Of a DNA stretch of 64,000 nt, positions 17,028 through 26,083 are shown one piece after another; within the stretch, counting starts at the first letter, position 1, and the number at the start of each line of letters is the position of its first letter. Position numbers and translations under genes: made by a program. Location of the stretch: positions 40,471 through 104,470 of the forward strand of contig NZ_RQYH01000008.1 of NCBI RefSeq assembly GCF_003860215.1. The letters run 5' to 3'. The stretch comes from Desulfovibrio sp. OH1186_COT-070 (lineage in GTDB: Bacteria > Desulfobacterota > Desulfovibrionia > Desulfovibrionales > Desulfovibrionaceae). Below the pieces are notes generated by a model. It did no database searches. It saw nothing but the letters and a program-made list of their open reading frames with translations, and had not been told where the DNA came from.

Positions 17028-18358
17028 TGACCTCCCGCGCTGTGGTAAACGGCCATCAGTTGATCGGCGGCATTTTCCCAGCGGATATTTTTCATCTCTT
17101 CCTTGCAGTTTTTGACAAGCTCTGCAGCCAGACAGGGGTAACGCAGTACGGCGCAGATCTTGTCGGCCATGTCGCGCGTGTCCCAGAAGTCTGCCTTGAG
17201 GGCATGGTTCAGCACCTCAGAAACTCCCGACTGGCGGGAAAGCAGCACCGGAACATCGTACAATATGGCCTCCAGCGGCGTAATGCCGAAGGGTTCGGAA
17301 ACAGAGGGCATGACATAGAGATCGCTCAGGGCGAACATGTGGTCCACATCATCGCCCCGCAAAAATCCGGAGAAATGAAAGCGGTGCCCTATGCGCAACT
17401 GCCCGGCCCGACGGATAAGCCCGGACAGCATGTCGCCGCTGCCGGCCATGCAGAAACGCGCACGGGGGATTTTTTCCAAAACCAGCCTGGCCGCCTCCAT
17501 GAAGTATTCCGGCCCCTTCTGAAAGGTAATCCGCCCCAGAAAGAGCACGCGTTTTTCGTGGCGGATGCGGGGGGGCACGGGAAAGCGTTTTTCCGCTTCA
17601 TGACGGGCCACGGCATTGTGAACCACCACCACCTTGTCGGGCGGCACACCGTAGCGTTCAATGACGGTTCTGCGGGTGAGGCGGCTCACGGCCACCACCA
17701 CATCCGCAGCCAGCAGCCCGGCTTTTTCGATTCCGGCCACCTGCTCGTTGATATTGACGCCGCTGCGGTCATACTCGGTGGCGTGAATGTGAACCACCAA
17801 GGGTTTTCCTGTCAGGCTTCTGGCGAGCATTCCTGCCGGATAGGTCATCCAGTCGTGAGCGTGGATAATGTCAAAGCTTTCCTGCAGGGCGATGGCCGCA
17901 GCCAGTCTGCTGTAGCGCGTGACCTCACTCATGAGATCCGGGCCGTAGCCGCCGCACAGGCGGAAGGTAAACGCACTGCCCTGACCCGCACGCTCTTCCC
18001 CCGGCCGGGGAGAGAGCTTCTCGGACTCCTGACGCAGCCTTTCCAGCGTTTGCGCATAACCACGCGGAGTGAGATAGGGAACCAGAGGACTGTCCACGGG
18101 CAGATAGCGGATACTTTCATGCCATGCTTTTTGCCCTGCCCAAGCCATTTTTTCCGCCACTTCCTCCGTGATGGGCGTGCCTGAGGCCGAGCGCAGACGC
18201 AAGAAACTGTTGTGCTGGCTGCTGCCTTCAGCCCGTGGAAGAACAAAAATGATCTCTGCTCCCTTTTTGGCCAAAGCCTGCGTCATGCCGAAGCAGGCCG
18301 TGCCCAGACCGCCGCTGATATGCGGGGGAAATTCCCAGCCGAACATGAGCACTCGCAT
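17024..18358 (-). CDS. GT4-family glycosyltransferase of the glycogen cluster
   Basis: A 444-residue GT-B glycosyltransferase. It begins MRVLMFGWEFPPHISGGLGT, the starch/glycogen-synthase-like donor loop, and contains IIHAHDWMTYPAGMLA, the fold-joining LFLGRITFQKGPEY, and the C-terminal nucleotide-binding E-x7-E motif in PSVSEPFGITPLEAILYDVP. The ATG at 18358 is preceded by AAGGAA; the frame is open further upstream but that part is not homologous. It follows the debranching enzyme by 20 bases and overlaps the GH57 gene (ATGA). Being in the glycogen operon, it could elongate glucan from a nucleotide sugar or make a maltosyl precursor; that is inference. Confidence 0.87.
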   Translation of the reverse strand: MRVLMFGWEFPPHISGGLGTACFGMTQALAKKGAEIIFVLPRAEGSSQHNSFLRLRSASGTPITEEVAEKMAWAGQKAWHESIRYLPVDSPLVPYLTPRGYAQTLERLRQESEKLSPRPGEERAGQGSAFTFRLCGGYGPDLMSEVTRYSRLAAAIALQESFDIIHAHDWMTYPAGMLARSLTGKPLVVHIHATEYDRSGVNINEQVAGIEKAGLLAADVVVAVSRLTRRTVIERYGVPPDKVVVVHNAVARHEAEKRFPVPPRIRHEKRVLFLGRITFQKGPEYFMEAARLVLEKIPRARFCMAGSGDMLSGLIRRAGQLRIGHRFHFSGFLRGDDVDHMFALSDLYVMPSVSEPFGITPLEAILYDVPVLLSRQSGVSEVLNHALKADFWDTRDMADKICAVLRYPCLAAELVKNCKEEMKNIRWENAADQLMAVYHSAGGQ

Positions 18359-18378
18359 GAGGGATTCCTTTTTCTTTA

Positions 18379-20541
18379 TCAGGATGTGTTGCCGTCGGCG
18401 CATCCCGCAGTTTCTGTCGTATCCTTTGCACCCGCGGGAATCAGAACCGCACGGCCAACCCCCGCGGTATCGCCCGACAGGGGATTGGCAAGGCGGTGTG
18501 CGATGCCTTTTTCCCATTCGCGGTAGACAGCGGGCGCGGCTTTGCGCGTACGCAGCAACAGCCGCAGGCATTCGGCCACGCTCCATGCCTGGCTGATGCA
18601 GCCACCGGGGCGATAGGGTGGCGAACCGTCAAAAATCTCGGAAATGCTTCCCAGTCCCGCCTCGACAAGATGGTCGCTGTAGAGGGGAGTGAGGGTTTCC
18701 AGCAGGGCGCGGGCGGCCCCTTCCACATCCCAGGCCACACGCATCAGGGCATCGGCAAAGTGCCCCAGCAGCCAAGGCCAGACAGTGCCCTGATGGTAGG
18801 CCGAATCACGGCTCTGGGGCGAGCCGCCGTAGTGCCCCTTGTAGGCCGGAGAGTCGGGCGCGAGAGTACGCAGGCCGTAGGGCGTCAGGAGTTTGTTGCG
18901 CACGCATTCCACAACCTGGGGCTGGCAGTCCTCCGACAGGACGGAATAGGGCAGGGATACGGCAAGAATCTGATTAGGCCGCACGCTCTGATCCAGCTCT
19001 CCGTTGCGCCAGACATCGCCCAGATACCCGCCGTCCCCACCTGTCCAGAAGCGGATGAAAAATGCCTGGCGCAAGGCCCGGAGAGCGGTATTTCCTGTGA
19101 GCGGCTCCTCCCCGAAGCTGGCGGCCAGAAAGTCTGCAAAAGCCAAGGTATTGTACCAGAGGGCATTGACTTCCACAGGACAGCCGTGGCGCGGGGTGAC
19201 AGGCCTGCCGCCTGCCTGGGCATCCATCCACGTCAGTTGGGTATGGGCATCTCCTGCGTGCACCAGACCTTCTCCGTCAACATGAATGCCCTGTCCGGGG
19301 CCTGAACGATAGCCCTGAACAATGGCCTTGAGTGGCGGCCAGGCGTTTTCGCGCGCCCAGGCCAGCCCGTCCGGAGCAGTTTCAAGCCAGGCCTGCACGG
19401 CCACCGCATACCACAAGGCCGCGTCCACAGAATTGTAGGCGTGGTCCCCGGAGTGCGAAAACATGTTGGGCACAAGGCCGTCATGAACATTCCTGCCCAC
19501 TTCGGCAAGAACCCTCAGGCCGAAATCCGCGCGGTTGGCGTGAAAGGTCAGGCCGGGCAGGCTGATGAGCGTATCACGACCCCATGCGTCAAACCAGGGA
19601 TAGCCCGCCAGAATTGCCGGTCTTTTGTTGTGGGTTTCCATGCAGAAGTGCCGCCCGGTTTCGGCAAGATGCCCGGCCAACCCTCCGTTTTTTTTGTGGA
19701 GCATATCCCGGTTGCGGACTTCCTCTGCCCAGAGGGATTCCGGGTTTTCCTCGCACGGTTCAGTGCCCACCAGCACATACACGCTGCCGCCCTGGGGCAG
19801 GGGAGGCAGGGCAATATCGAGCAGGCCCGGCATGAAAAGGTCTTCGCTGGCGGCAAAACCCCGCTCGTATTCTTCCAGATATTCCACGTTCCTGTACCAA
19901 TCAGGCGCGGGCAGGAAAGAACAGCCCTGCGGGCTGGATCCCGTGTTCTGCACTGCGCAGGCAGTATGCCCTTGTGCCTGGATATACAGGGGCGGCAGGT
20001 GTTGGTGGGGGCGGATGCAGAAGCCGTTTTCCAACGGAGCAGCAAAGATGTTCAGGTTTTCATCGGTCTGCGTCAGAGCGTGAAAACTCCTGAAGGCCAG
20101 CAGGGGCTTGAGGCGCAGGGTCAGGGGGGGGGTTGGCGACTGCCCTTGCACGCTCCAGCGCAGCAGCAGGCGGCTCTTGCCCCTGAGAAGGACAATCTCG
20201 CGCAGCAGGCGTACATCGCCCATGCGGTACACCGACACAGGCCATTGATCCAGCTGAAAGCTTTCGAGGTACTCGTGCCCGCGCGGGTGGAGCAGGCCAG
20301 GGTGCTGGCGGGTACAGAGAAAAAATTCCTTTCCGCCCCCCACAACAGAATCTTCGAGGGTCGAAAGCAGCACGTGCCTGCCGCCGGCAGTGTTGACCAC
20401 AAGCAGGCCGTGATATTTGCGCGTATTGCAACAGAGAATGGTGCTGCTGGAATAATCTCCCAGCCCGTTGGTCAGCAGCCATTCCCTGCGCAATGCCCGC
20501 CGGGTATTCTGGCAGGCTGCCTTGTCGAAGAGAAAGCGCAT
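18379..20541 (-). CDS. Amylo-alpha-1,6-glucosidase (glycogen debranching enzyme, GDE family)
   Basis: A 720-residue enzyme expected to hydrolyse alpha-1,6 branch points of glycogen. The N-terminal domain (about residues 20-280) has REWLLTNGLGDYSSSTI and NTRKYHGLLV, typical of the bacterial GDE N-domain. The C-terminal (alpha/alpha)6 catalytic domain has GYPWFDAWGRDTLISLPG with the probable catalytic aspartate, YNSVDAALWYAVAVQ, and GTVWPWLLGHFADALMR. The ATG at 20541 is preceded by GGAGG; longer frames lack this. It is the first gene of the minus-strand glycogen cluster, divergent from the amino-acid transporter. Confidence 0.92.
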   Translation of the reverse strand: MRFLFDKAACQNTRRALRREWLLTNGLGDYSSSTILCCNTRKYHGLLVVNTAGGRHVLLSTLEDSVVGGGKEFFLCTRQHPGLLHPRGHEYLESFQLDQWPVSVYRMGDVRLLREIVLLRGKSRLLLRWSVQGQSPTPPLTLRLKPLLAFRSFHALTQTDENLNIFAAPLENGFCIRPHQHLPPLYIQAQGHTACAVQNTGSSPQGCSFLPAPDWYRNVEYLEEYERGFAASEDLFMPGLLDIALPPLPQGGSVYVLVGTEPCEENPESLWAEEVRNRDMLHKKNGGLAGHLAETGRHFCMETHNKRPAILAGYPWFDAWGRDTLISLPGLTFHANRADFGLRVLAEVGRNVHDGLVPNMFSHSGDHAYNSVDAALWYAVAVQAWLETAPDGLAWARENAWPPLKAIVQGYRSGPGQGIHVDGEGLVHAGDAHTQLTWMDAQAGGRPVTPRHGCPVEVNALWYNTLAFADFLAASFGEEPLTGNTALRALRQAFFIRFWTGGDGGYLGDVWRNGELDQSVRPNQILAVSLPYSVLSEDCQPQVVECVRNKLLTPYGLRTLAPDSPAYKGHYGGSPQSRDSAYHQGTVWPWLLGHFADALMRVAWDVEGAARALLETLTPLYSDHLVEAGLGSISEIFDGSPPYRPGGCISQAWSVAECLRLLLRTRKAAPAVYREWEKGIAHRLANPLSGDTAGVGRAVLIPAGAKDTTETAGCADGNTS

Positions 20542-20866
20542 ACACAACCTCCTTGCGTACACGGAAACGGTACCGGGGAAAGTGCTGCGCGACAAATGGC
20601 AGGGTATGAAGCCCGGCAGAGATGCAAACAGCAGGATAAAAGACAACCTGCCGGGCCGTCGCGCAGCCGTATGCTGCGTTTGAACGCTACTCTATTTTGT
20701 GCTTGCAACATAGCACACTTTGGGGAGTCTGTCGAGACGGACAGATGTTTCCCGCTTGAGAAACGCATTCTGCGGCACAGCGCGCAAAGGGCTTTTATTT
20801 TCTTTCGTTTCAAGGTATGCAGTCTTTCCTGCCAGTCATGGCGCACCTCACAGCGGGAGAGATTCC
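20542..20866. other. Divergent intergenic region, debranching enzyme / livJ-like gene
   Basis: A 325-base gap that must hold the promoters of both the glycogen cluster and the amino-acid transporter. I see no convincing -35/-10 pair. Small inverted repeats are present: GTGC...GCAC around 20700-20716 and CTGTC...GACAG near 20731-20745. No RNA gene or convincing coding frame is visible. Confidence 0.5.
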
Positions 20867-21988
20867 ATGAATGTTGTCGGCCGTTGGTTCGGAATTCTTA
20901 CTTTAGCTCTTTTTGTGCCCGTTGCGGTTCAGGCCGGGGATGTCAAAATCGGTCTCATGTGCCCGCTTACAGGCAAGTGGGCATCGGAAGGGCAGGACAT
21001 GAAAAATATCGTCAGCCTGCTGGTGGACGAAGCCAATGCCAGGGGCGGTGTCAACGGCCGCAAGCTGGCTCTGGTGGTTGCCGACGATGCGGGTGACCCG
21101 CGCACGGCGGCCCTTGCTGCGCAAAAGCTGGCTTCCTCCGGTGTGGTGGCCGTCATCGGCACCTATGGTTCCGCTGTCACCGAAGCCAGCCAGAATATTC
21201 TGGACGAAGCCGGTCTTGTCCAGATCGGCACGGGATCTACCAGTGTGCGCCTTACAGAAAAAAAGCTGCCGCTTTTCTTCCGCACCTGTCCGCGTGACGA
21301 TGCGCAAGGCAAGGCTGCTGCCGAGGCCATTGCCCGTGGCGGATACAAGGCCGTTGCCCTTTTGCACGACAACTCCTCCTATGCCAGGGGGCTGGCCGAA
21401 GAAACCCGCGCCCTGCTGGACAAAGCGGGCATCCGGGTTGTTTTTTACGATGCCCTCACTCCCGGCGAGCGTGACTACACGGCCATCCTGACCAAACTCA
21501 AGGCGGCAACGCCGGATCTGGTATTTTTTACCGGCTACTATCCTGAAACCGGCATGCTTTTGCGCCAGAAAAAAGAAATGGGCTGGCCTGTGCCCATGAT
21601 GGGCGGCGATGCCGCAAACCATCAGGATCTGGTCACCATTGCGGGTGCCGAGGCGGCCAGCGGGTATTTTTTCATCAGCCCTCCTTTGCCGCAGGACATG
21701 GATTCGCCTGAAGCTGCGGCTTTTCTGGACACCTATCGCGCGCGGCATCAGAGCGTGCCCGTGTCCGTCTGGGCGGTGCTGGCCGGTGATGCCTTCAAGG
21801 TCATTGAGGCCGCGCTGGCCGCTGGCAAGGACAAACCTGCGGATATGGCCGCCTGGCTCAAGCAGCTCAAGAACCTGCCCGGACTTTCCGGATCTTTGGG
21901 GTTTGACGCCAAAGGCGACCGGGTGGGGGAGTTTTACCGTACCTATACCGTCAATGAAAAAGGCGTTTTTGTTCTGCAGGCACGCTAG
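20867..21988 (+). CDS. Branched-chain amino-acid type ABC transporter, substrate-binding protein
   Basis: A 373-residue periplasmic binding protein of the LivJ/LivK (type I) fold. It starts with a Sec signal peptide (MNVVGRWFGILTLALFVPVAVQA, cleavage after VQA). The mature protein opens GDVKIGLMCPLTGKWASEG and contains ARGGVNGRKLALVVADD, VVAVIGTYGSAVTEAS and FFTGYYPETGMLL, hallmarks of the family. The ATG at 20867 has GGGAGAGA upstream. It is followed by a strong hairpin and then livH, so it is probably made in excess over the membrane parts. The substrate may be a branched-chain amino acid or another amide or aromatic; sequence alone does not decide. Confidence 0.92.
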   Translation: MNVVGRWFGILTLALFVPVAVQAGDVKIGLMCPLTGKWASEGQDMKNIVSLLVDEANARGGVNGRKLALVVADDAGDPRTAALAAQKLASSGVVAVIGTYGSAVTEASQNILDEAGLVQIGTGSTSVRLTEKKLPLFFRTCPRDDAQGKAAAEAIARGGYKAVALLHDNSSYARGLAEETRALLDKAGIRVVFYDALTPGERDYTAILTKLKAATPDLVFFTGYYPETGMLLRQKKEMGWPVPMMGGDAANHQDLVTIAGAEAASGYFFISPPLPQDMDSPEAAAFLDTYRARHQSVPVSVWAVLAGDAFKVIEAALAAGKDKPADMAAWLKQLKNLPGLSGSLGFDAKGDRVGEFYRTYTVNEKGVFVLQAR

Positions 21989-22047
21989 AAAATGTTGCGG
22001 GCAAGGGAGTGTTGCCCACGCGAAAGACTTTTTTCTTTGCCTGAAGC

Positions 22048-22095
22048 GTCCGCCGGGGCATTTGACATGTGCCCCGGCGGACACACCGCTTTTTT
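22048..22095 (+). terminator. Attenuating terminator between the SBP gene and livH
   Basis: GTCCGCCGGGGCA (22048-22060) pairs perfectly with TGCCCCGGCGGAC (22070-22082) across a 9-base loop; ACACCGC and a TTTTTT tract (to 22095) follow. Placed inside an operon, it is likely a partial terminator that lowers expression of the permease genes relative to the binding protein. Confidence 0.75.
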
Positions 22096-22104
22096 GACAG
22101 CACT

Positions 22105-23010
22105 ATGGAACAGTTTCTCCAACAGCTTGTGAACGGTCTGGCCGTGGGCGGGATCTACGCCTTGGTAGCCTTGGGCTACACCATGGTCTATGGTGTGCTG
22201 AAACTCATCAACTTTGCCCACGGCGATTTGTTCACCATCGGAGCCTATCTGGGCTTGACGCTGCTGGTCAGTTGCAAACTGGCCGGCACGCTGCACCCTT
22301 TTGGGGCTGTCGGGCTTGTTTTTCTCATGGTTGCCCTGCTGGTGGCCCTCATCGGTTTTTTGCTGGAACGCACGGCCTACCGCCCCTTGCGTCAGGCAGG
22401 CCGACTTTCGGCTGTGGTTTCGGCGTTGGGGGCATCCATCTTTTTTCAGAATGCGGTCATGCTCATTTACGGAGCGCGTTTTTACGTCTACCCGGATTAC
22501 CTGCGCCCCGATTTTACCGTCCGCATGTTGGGGCTGGACGTGCCCGGCGTACGCCTGCTGGTGATTGCTGCCAGCGTACTGCTCATGCTGGGGCTTTCGG
22601 CCTTTATCCAGCGCACGCGCACCGGAGCGGCCATCCGTGCGGTAGCCATTGACCCCGGCGCGGCACAGCTTATGGGCATCAATGTGGACCGCATCATTGC
22701 GCTGGTTTTTCTCATTGGTCCGGGCCTGGGAGGTGCGGCCGGCCTGATGGTGGGCATCTATTACGGGCAGATTGATTTCACCATGGGCTGGTCTTACGGC
22801 CTCAAGGCCTTTACCGCAGCAATTCTGGGAGGGATCGGCAACATTCCGGGAGCCATGCTGGGAGGCTTTCTGCTGGGCGTCATCGAGGCTCTGGCTGCGG
22901 GATATATCGCCATAGCCTGGAAGGACGCCATAGCCTTTCTGGTGCTCATTCTCATCCTGATTATCCGCCCCACAGGCATTTTGGGCGAGCGCACGGCGGA
23001 CAAGCTATGA
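22105..23010 (+). CDS. livH: Branched-chain amino-acid type ABC transporter permease LivH
   Basis: A 301-residue inner-membrane permease with about eight hydrophobic segments. Family motifs include NGLAVGGIYALVALGYTMVYG at the N-terminus, NFAHGDLFTIGAYLG, and the cytoplasmic EAA-like loop GLKAFTAAILGGIGNIPGA that contacts the ATPase subunits. The ATG at 22105 is used because upstream in-frame starts lie inside the terminator stem. It overlaps livM by 4 bases (ATGA). Confidence 0.95.
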   Translation: MEQFLQQLVNGLAVGGIYALVALGYTMVYGVLKLINFAHGDLFTIGAYLGLTLLVSCKLAGTLHPFGAVGLVFLMVALLVALIGFLLERTAYRPLRQAGRLSAVVSALGASIFFQNAVMLIYGARFYVYPDYLRPDFTVRMLGLDVPGVRLLVIAASVLLMLGLSAFIQRTRTGAAIRAVAIDPGAAQLMGINVDRIIALVFLIGPGLGGAAGLMVGIYYGQIDFTMGWSYGLKAFTAAILGGIGNIPGAMLGGFLLGVIEALAAGYIAIAWKDAIAFLVLILILIIRPTGILGERTADKL

Positions 23011-23993
23011 TTCGCCTTTTGTCCCGTCCCTTTTTCAGTATCTGCGCTCTGGGTTTGGGGCTGTGCCTGTTGCCCCTGGTCTGCAACGCCTACTGGCTGG
23101 ATGTTTGCGTCAGCATCGGCCTCTATGCCCTGCTGGCTCTTTCTCTCAACGTCATTCTGGGGCAGGCGGGCATCTTTCACATGGGGCATGCGGCCTTTTT
23201 TGCCGTGGGCGCGTATACCACAGCCATCCTCAACACGCTCTGCCAATGGCCCATTTTCTGGACCATGCCCCTGGCGGGCGCGGCAGCGGCTTTTTTTGCC
23301 CTGCTGGTGGCGCGCCCCATCATTCATCTGCGCGGGGACTATCTGCTCATTGTGACCATCGGCATTGTGGAGATCGTACGCATTGCCCTCATCAACGATG
23401 TTTTCGGGCTGACGGGCGGGGCCAACGGCATTTTTGGCATCAGCCGTCCGCAGTTTTTCGGCTTCCGGATTGTCAGAGGCGTCCATTTTTTCTATCTGGT
23501 CTGGGGCATGGTGGCCGTGAGCCTTTTGCTGTTCCACTGCCTCTGGCGTTCGCGCTTCGGGCGCGCCCTGAACTACATCAAGGAGGACGACGTGGCCGCT
23601 GAAGGCTGCGGAGTCAACGTCACGCAACACAAGCTCATGGCTTTTGTTCTGGGGGCATTCTGGGCAGGCATGGCAGGCACGCTGTATGCGGCAAAAATGG
23701 TGACCATTGCTCCGGAATCCTTCAATTTCATGGAGTCCGTCATTATTTTTGCCGTGGTGGTTCTTTCCGGCGGCAGCCAGTTGGGGGTTCTGGTCAGCGC
23801 TTTTTTGTTCATCGGCCTTCCGGAACTTCTGCGCGAATTTCATGACGCGCGCATGATGCTCTTTGGTCTGGCCATGATGGTCATGATGGTCTGGCGGCCG
23901 CAAGGGCTGCTGCCGCCCCGCATCCGCCGCTACCGCATTGCCCCGGAAGCGGAGAAAAGCGGGCGCGCGGACGCCTGCGGAGGGGCGGCATGA
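23007..23993 (+). CDS. livM: Branched-chain amino-acid type ABC transporter permease LivM
   Basis: The second permease subunit, 328 residues, with about nine hydrophobic segments. It has the LivM-typical LNVILGQAGIFHMGHAAFFAVGAYT segment, RGDYLLIVTIGIVEIVRI, NGIFGISRP, and the C-terminal coupling loop FAVVVLSGGSQLGVL. The final 20 residues are charged and cytoplasmic. It is joined by ATGA overlaps to livH upstream and livG downstream, showing a tightly coupled transporter operon. Confidence 0.95.
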   Translation: MIRLLSRPFFSICALGLGLCLLPLVCNAYWLDVCVSIGLYALLALSLNVILGQAGIFHMGHAAFFAVGAYTTAILNTLCQWPIFWTMPLAGAAAAFFALLVARPIIHLRGDYLLIVTIGIVEIVRIALINDVFGLTGGANGIFGISRPQFFGFRIVRGVHFFYLVWGMVAVSLLLFHCLWRSRFGRALNYIKEDDVAAEGCGVNVTQHKLMAFVLGAFWAGMAGTLYAAKMVTIAPESFNFMESVIIFAVVVLSGGSQLGVLVSAFLFIGLPELLREFHDARMMLFGLAMMVMMVWRPQGLLPPRIRRYRIAPEAEKSGRADACGGAA

Positions 23994-24760
23994 GCCTGTT
24001 GCGTCTGGAGGATGTGAGCAAGATATTCGGTGGGCTTATCGCGCTCAACGGCCTGAGCTTCAGTGTGGAAGAGGGCAGTATCGTAGGCCTTATCGGCCCC
24101 AACGGAGCGGGCAAGACAACGGTTTTCAACTGCATTACCGGAAATTATCGCCCTGAAAGCGGGCAGATATTTTTTGGCGGGCGCGATATTGTGGGGCTGC
24201 GCCCGCACCGCGTGGTGGAACTGGGCATTGCGCGTACTTTCCAGACCATCAGGCTCTTCAACCGCCTGCCCGTGCTGGAAAATGTTCTTGCCGGACGCCA
24301 TTGCCGCATGCGGGCGGGGCTGCTTGCATGCATGCTGCACACCGCCAGCATGCGCCGGGAGGAGCAGGCGGCCGTGGCCCGTTGCATGGAAGAACTGCAC
24401 TTTGTGGGGCTGGACGGCAGCCATGCCGAACCGGCGGGGAGTCTTTCCTACGGCAACCAGAGACTTCTGGAAATTGCGCGCGCTCTGGCTTCTGATCCGC
24501 GTCTGATCATTCTGGACGAACCTGCGGGCGGCATGAACGATCAGGAAACCGCTGCCCTTGTGCATACCATCCGCGCCATCCGGGACCGCGGGGTCACTGT
24601 GCTGCTCATTGAGCACGATATGCGCCTGGTGATGAAAATCTGCGAGAAACTTGTGGTCCTTGAACACGGCAATCTCATCGCCCAGGGAAGCCCGTCCGAT
24701 GTGCGCAACAACCCTGCGGTCATTGAAGCCTATCTGGGCGCCGACAACGAGAAGTGGTGA
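23990..24760 (+). CDS. livG: Branched-chain amino-acid type ABC transporter ATPase LivG
   Basis: A 256-residue ABC ATPase on the cytoplasmic side of LivHM. It has the Walker A GPNGAGKTTVFN, the signature region SYGNQRLLEIARAL (a LivG-type variant of LSGGQ), Walker B LIILDEPAGGMN, and the switch histidine in LLIEHDM. The AGGMN after Walker B is typical of LivG. The start overlaps livM (ATGA). Confidence 0.95.
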   Translation: MSLLRLEDVSKIFGGLIALNGLSFSVEEGSIVGLIGPNGAGKTTVFNCITGNYRPESGQIFFGGRDIVGLRPHRVVELGIARTFQTIRLFNRLPVLENVLAGRHCRMRAGLLACMLHTASMRREEQAAVARCMEELHFVGLDGSHAEPAGSLSYGNQRLLEIARALASDPRLIILDEPAGGMNDQETAALVHTIRAIRDRGVTVLLIEHDMRLVMKICEKLVVLEHGNLIAQGSPSDVRNNPAVIEAYLGADNEKW

Positions 24761-24762
24761 GC

Positions 24763-25473
24763 ATGGCTCTGCTGCAACTGTCAAACATCGTGGTGCGCTA
24801 CGGCAATGTGGAAGTGCTGCACGGCATTGATCTGCGCGTGGAGGAAGGTGAAATTGTCACCATTCTGGGCGCCAACGGCGCGGGCAAAAGCACCACTCTT
24901 CTTTCCGTCAGCGGGCTGGTGCGCCCCTGCGCCGGATCCGTGCTTTTTGACGGGCAGGATCTTCTGCGCCTTCCCAGCCACAAGGTGGTAAGCTTGGGCA
25001 TTGCCCAGTCACCCGAAGGGCGGCGGGTGTTCGGAACCATGAGCGTGCTGGAAAATCTGCGCCTGGGGGCCTTCTGTATTGCCGACAAAACCCGCAGTGC
25101 GCGCACGCTGCAATGGATATTTGATCTTTTTCCGCGCCTGGAGGAACGCAAATCCCAACTGGCGGGTACACTGTCCGGCGGAGAGCAGCAGATGCTGGCC
25201 ATTGGCCGCGCGCTCATGGCCGAACCGCGTCTTCTGCTGCTGGACGAGCCTTCTCTGGGACTGGCGCCGTTGCTGGTGCGCTCCATTTTTGAAACAGTGC
25301 GCGCCATCAACCAGAAGGGCGTCACCGTGCTGCTGGTGGAGCAGAACGCCCGTGCTGCGCTCAGGCTGGCCAGCCGGGGCTATGTGCTGGAAGTGGGGCG
25401 CGTGGTGATGGAAGATCAGGCCCATCGCCTGTTGGCCGATGCCAGCATCCGGGAAGCCTATCTCGGCGGATAG
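24763..25473 (+). CDS. livF: Branched-chain amino-acid type ABC transporter ATPase LivF
   Basis: The second ATPase, 236 residues from the ATG at 24763, two bases after the livG stop (an in-frame ATG three codons earlier lies inside livG). It has Walker A GANGAGKSTTLL, signature LSGGEQQMLAIGRALM, Walker B LLLDEPSLGLAP and switch LLVEQNA, all LivF-typical. It completes a five-gene transporter. Confidence 0.95.
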   Translation: MALLQLSNIVVRYGNVEVLHGIDLRVEEGEIVTILGANGAGKSTTLLSVSGLVRPCAGSVLFDGQDLLRLPSHKVVSLGIAQSPEGRRVFGTMSVLENLRLGAFCIADKTRSARTLQWIFDLFPRLEERKSQLAGTLSGGEQQMLAIGRALMAEPRLLLLDEPSLGLAPLLVRSIFETVRAINQKGVTVLLVEQNARAALRLASRGYVLEVGRVVMEDQAHRLLADASIREAYLGG

Positions 25474-25502
25474 GGCAACAGGGCGGCATTTGGAGAAAAA
25501 TC

Positions 25503-25985
25503 ATGCGTGAACATCCCGTGCGTCGCAAGGACCGCGCCATAGGGGCTGATGAATGTCTTGGACTTCTGGAGTCGGGACGCTACTGCGTTCTGGCGACGAC
25601 AGACGATCAGGAGCAACCCTATGCAGTGCCGCTTTCCTACGTGTTTTGGGAAGGAAAAATCTGGTTCCACTGTGCCCACCAGGGACACAAGATCGAGAAC
25701 CTGAAAGACAATCCCCGCTGCTCCCTGACGGTTGTGGGCGATAACCAGCCCGTCTATTACAAGGATTTCACCACATGGTATGAGAGCGTGGTGGTTTTCG
25801 GAACCGCAGAAGAAATTTGCAATGAAGCCATCAAGACCGAGGCTTTGCTGGCTCTGGCCCGCAAATATCTGCCGGAGCACATGGACAAGGCTCCCGGAAG
25901 CATTGCCGCCTCTCTGTCCCGCACGGCTGTCTACGCTGTCAGCATCAAGAAAATGACCGGCAAGGCCAAGCGCAGGCCCGCGTAG
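25503..25985 (+). CDS. Pyridoxamine 5'-phosphate oxidase-like flavin-binding protein (NimA-like)
   Basis: A 160-residue split-barrel FMN-binding protein. CVLATTDDQEQPYAVPLSYV is the first beta strands of the PNPOx-like fold, and KIWFHCAHQGHKIENLKDNP holds the histidine-containing loop seen in NimA-type 5-nitroimidazole reductases and their many relatives. The physiological substrate is unknown; nitroimidazole resistance should not be assumed. It lies 30 bases after livF on the same strand and may be read from that operon, and it is convergent with the P-type ATPase. Confidence 0.82.
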   Translation: MREHPVRRKDRAIGADECLGLLESGRYCVLATTDDQEQPYAVPLSYVFWEGKIWFHCAHQGHKIENLKDNPRCSLTVVGDNQPVYYKDFTTWYESVVVFGTAEEICNEAIKTEALLALARKYLPEHMDKAPGSIAASLSRTAVYAVSIKKMTGKAKRRPA

Positions 25986-26083
25986 CAGCACTCGCCGTAC
26001 TGCTGTGCCGTGCCGCGCACCCCCTTGACCGGCGAAAAACGCAGGCCATATGCGGGGCGGCGACATCGGCCAGCGGCTGGAGA

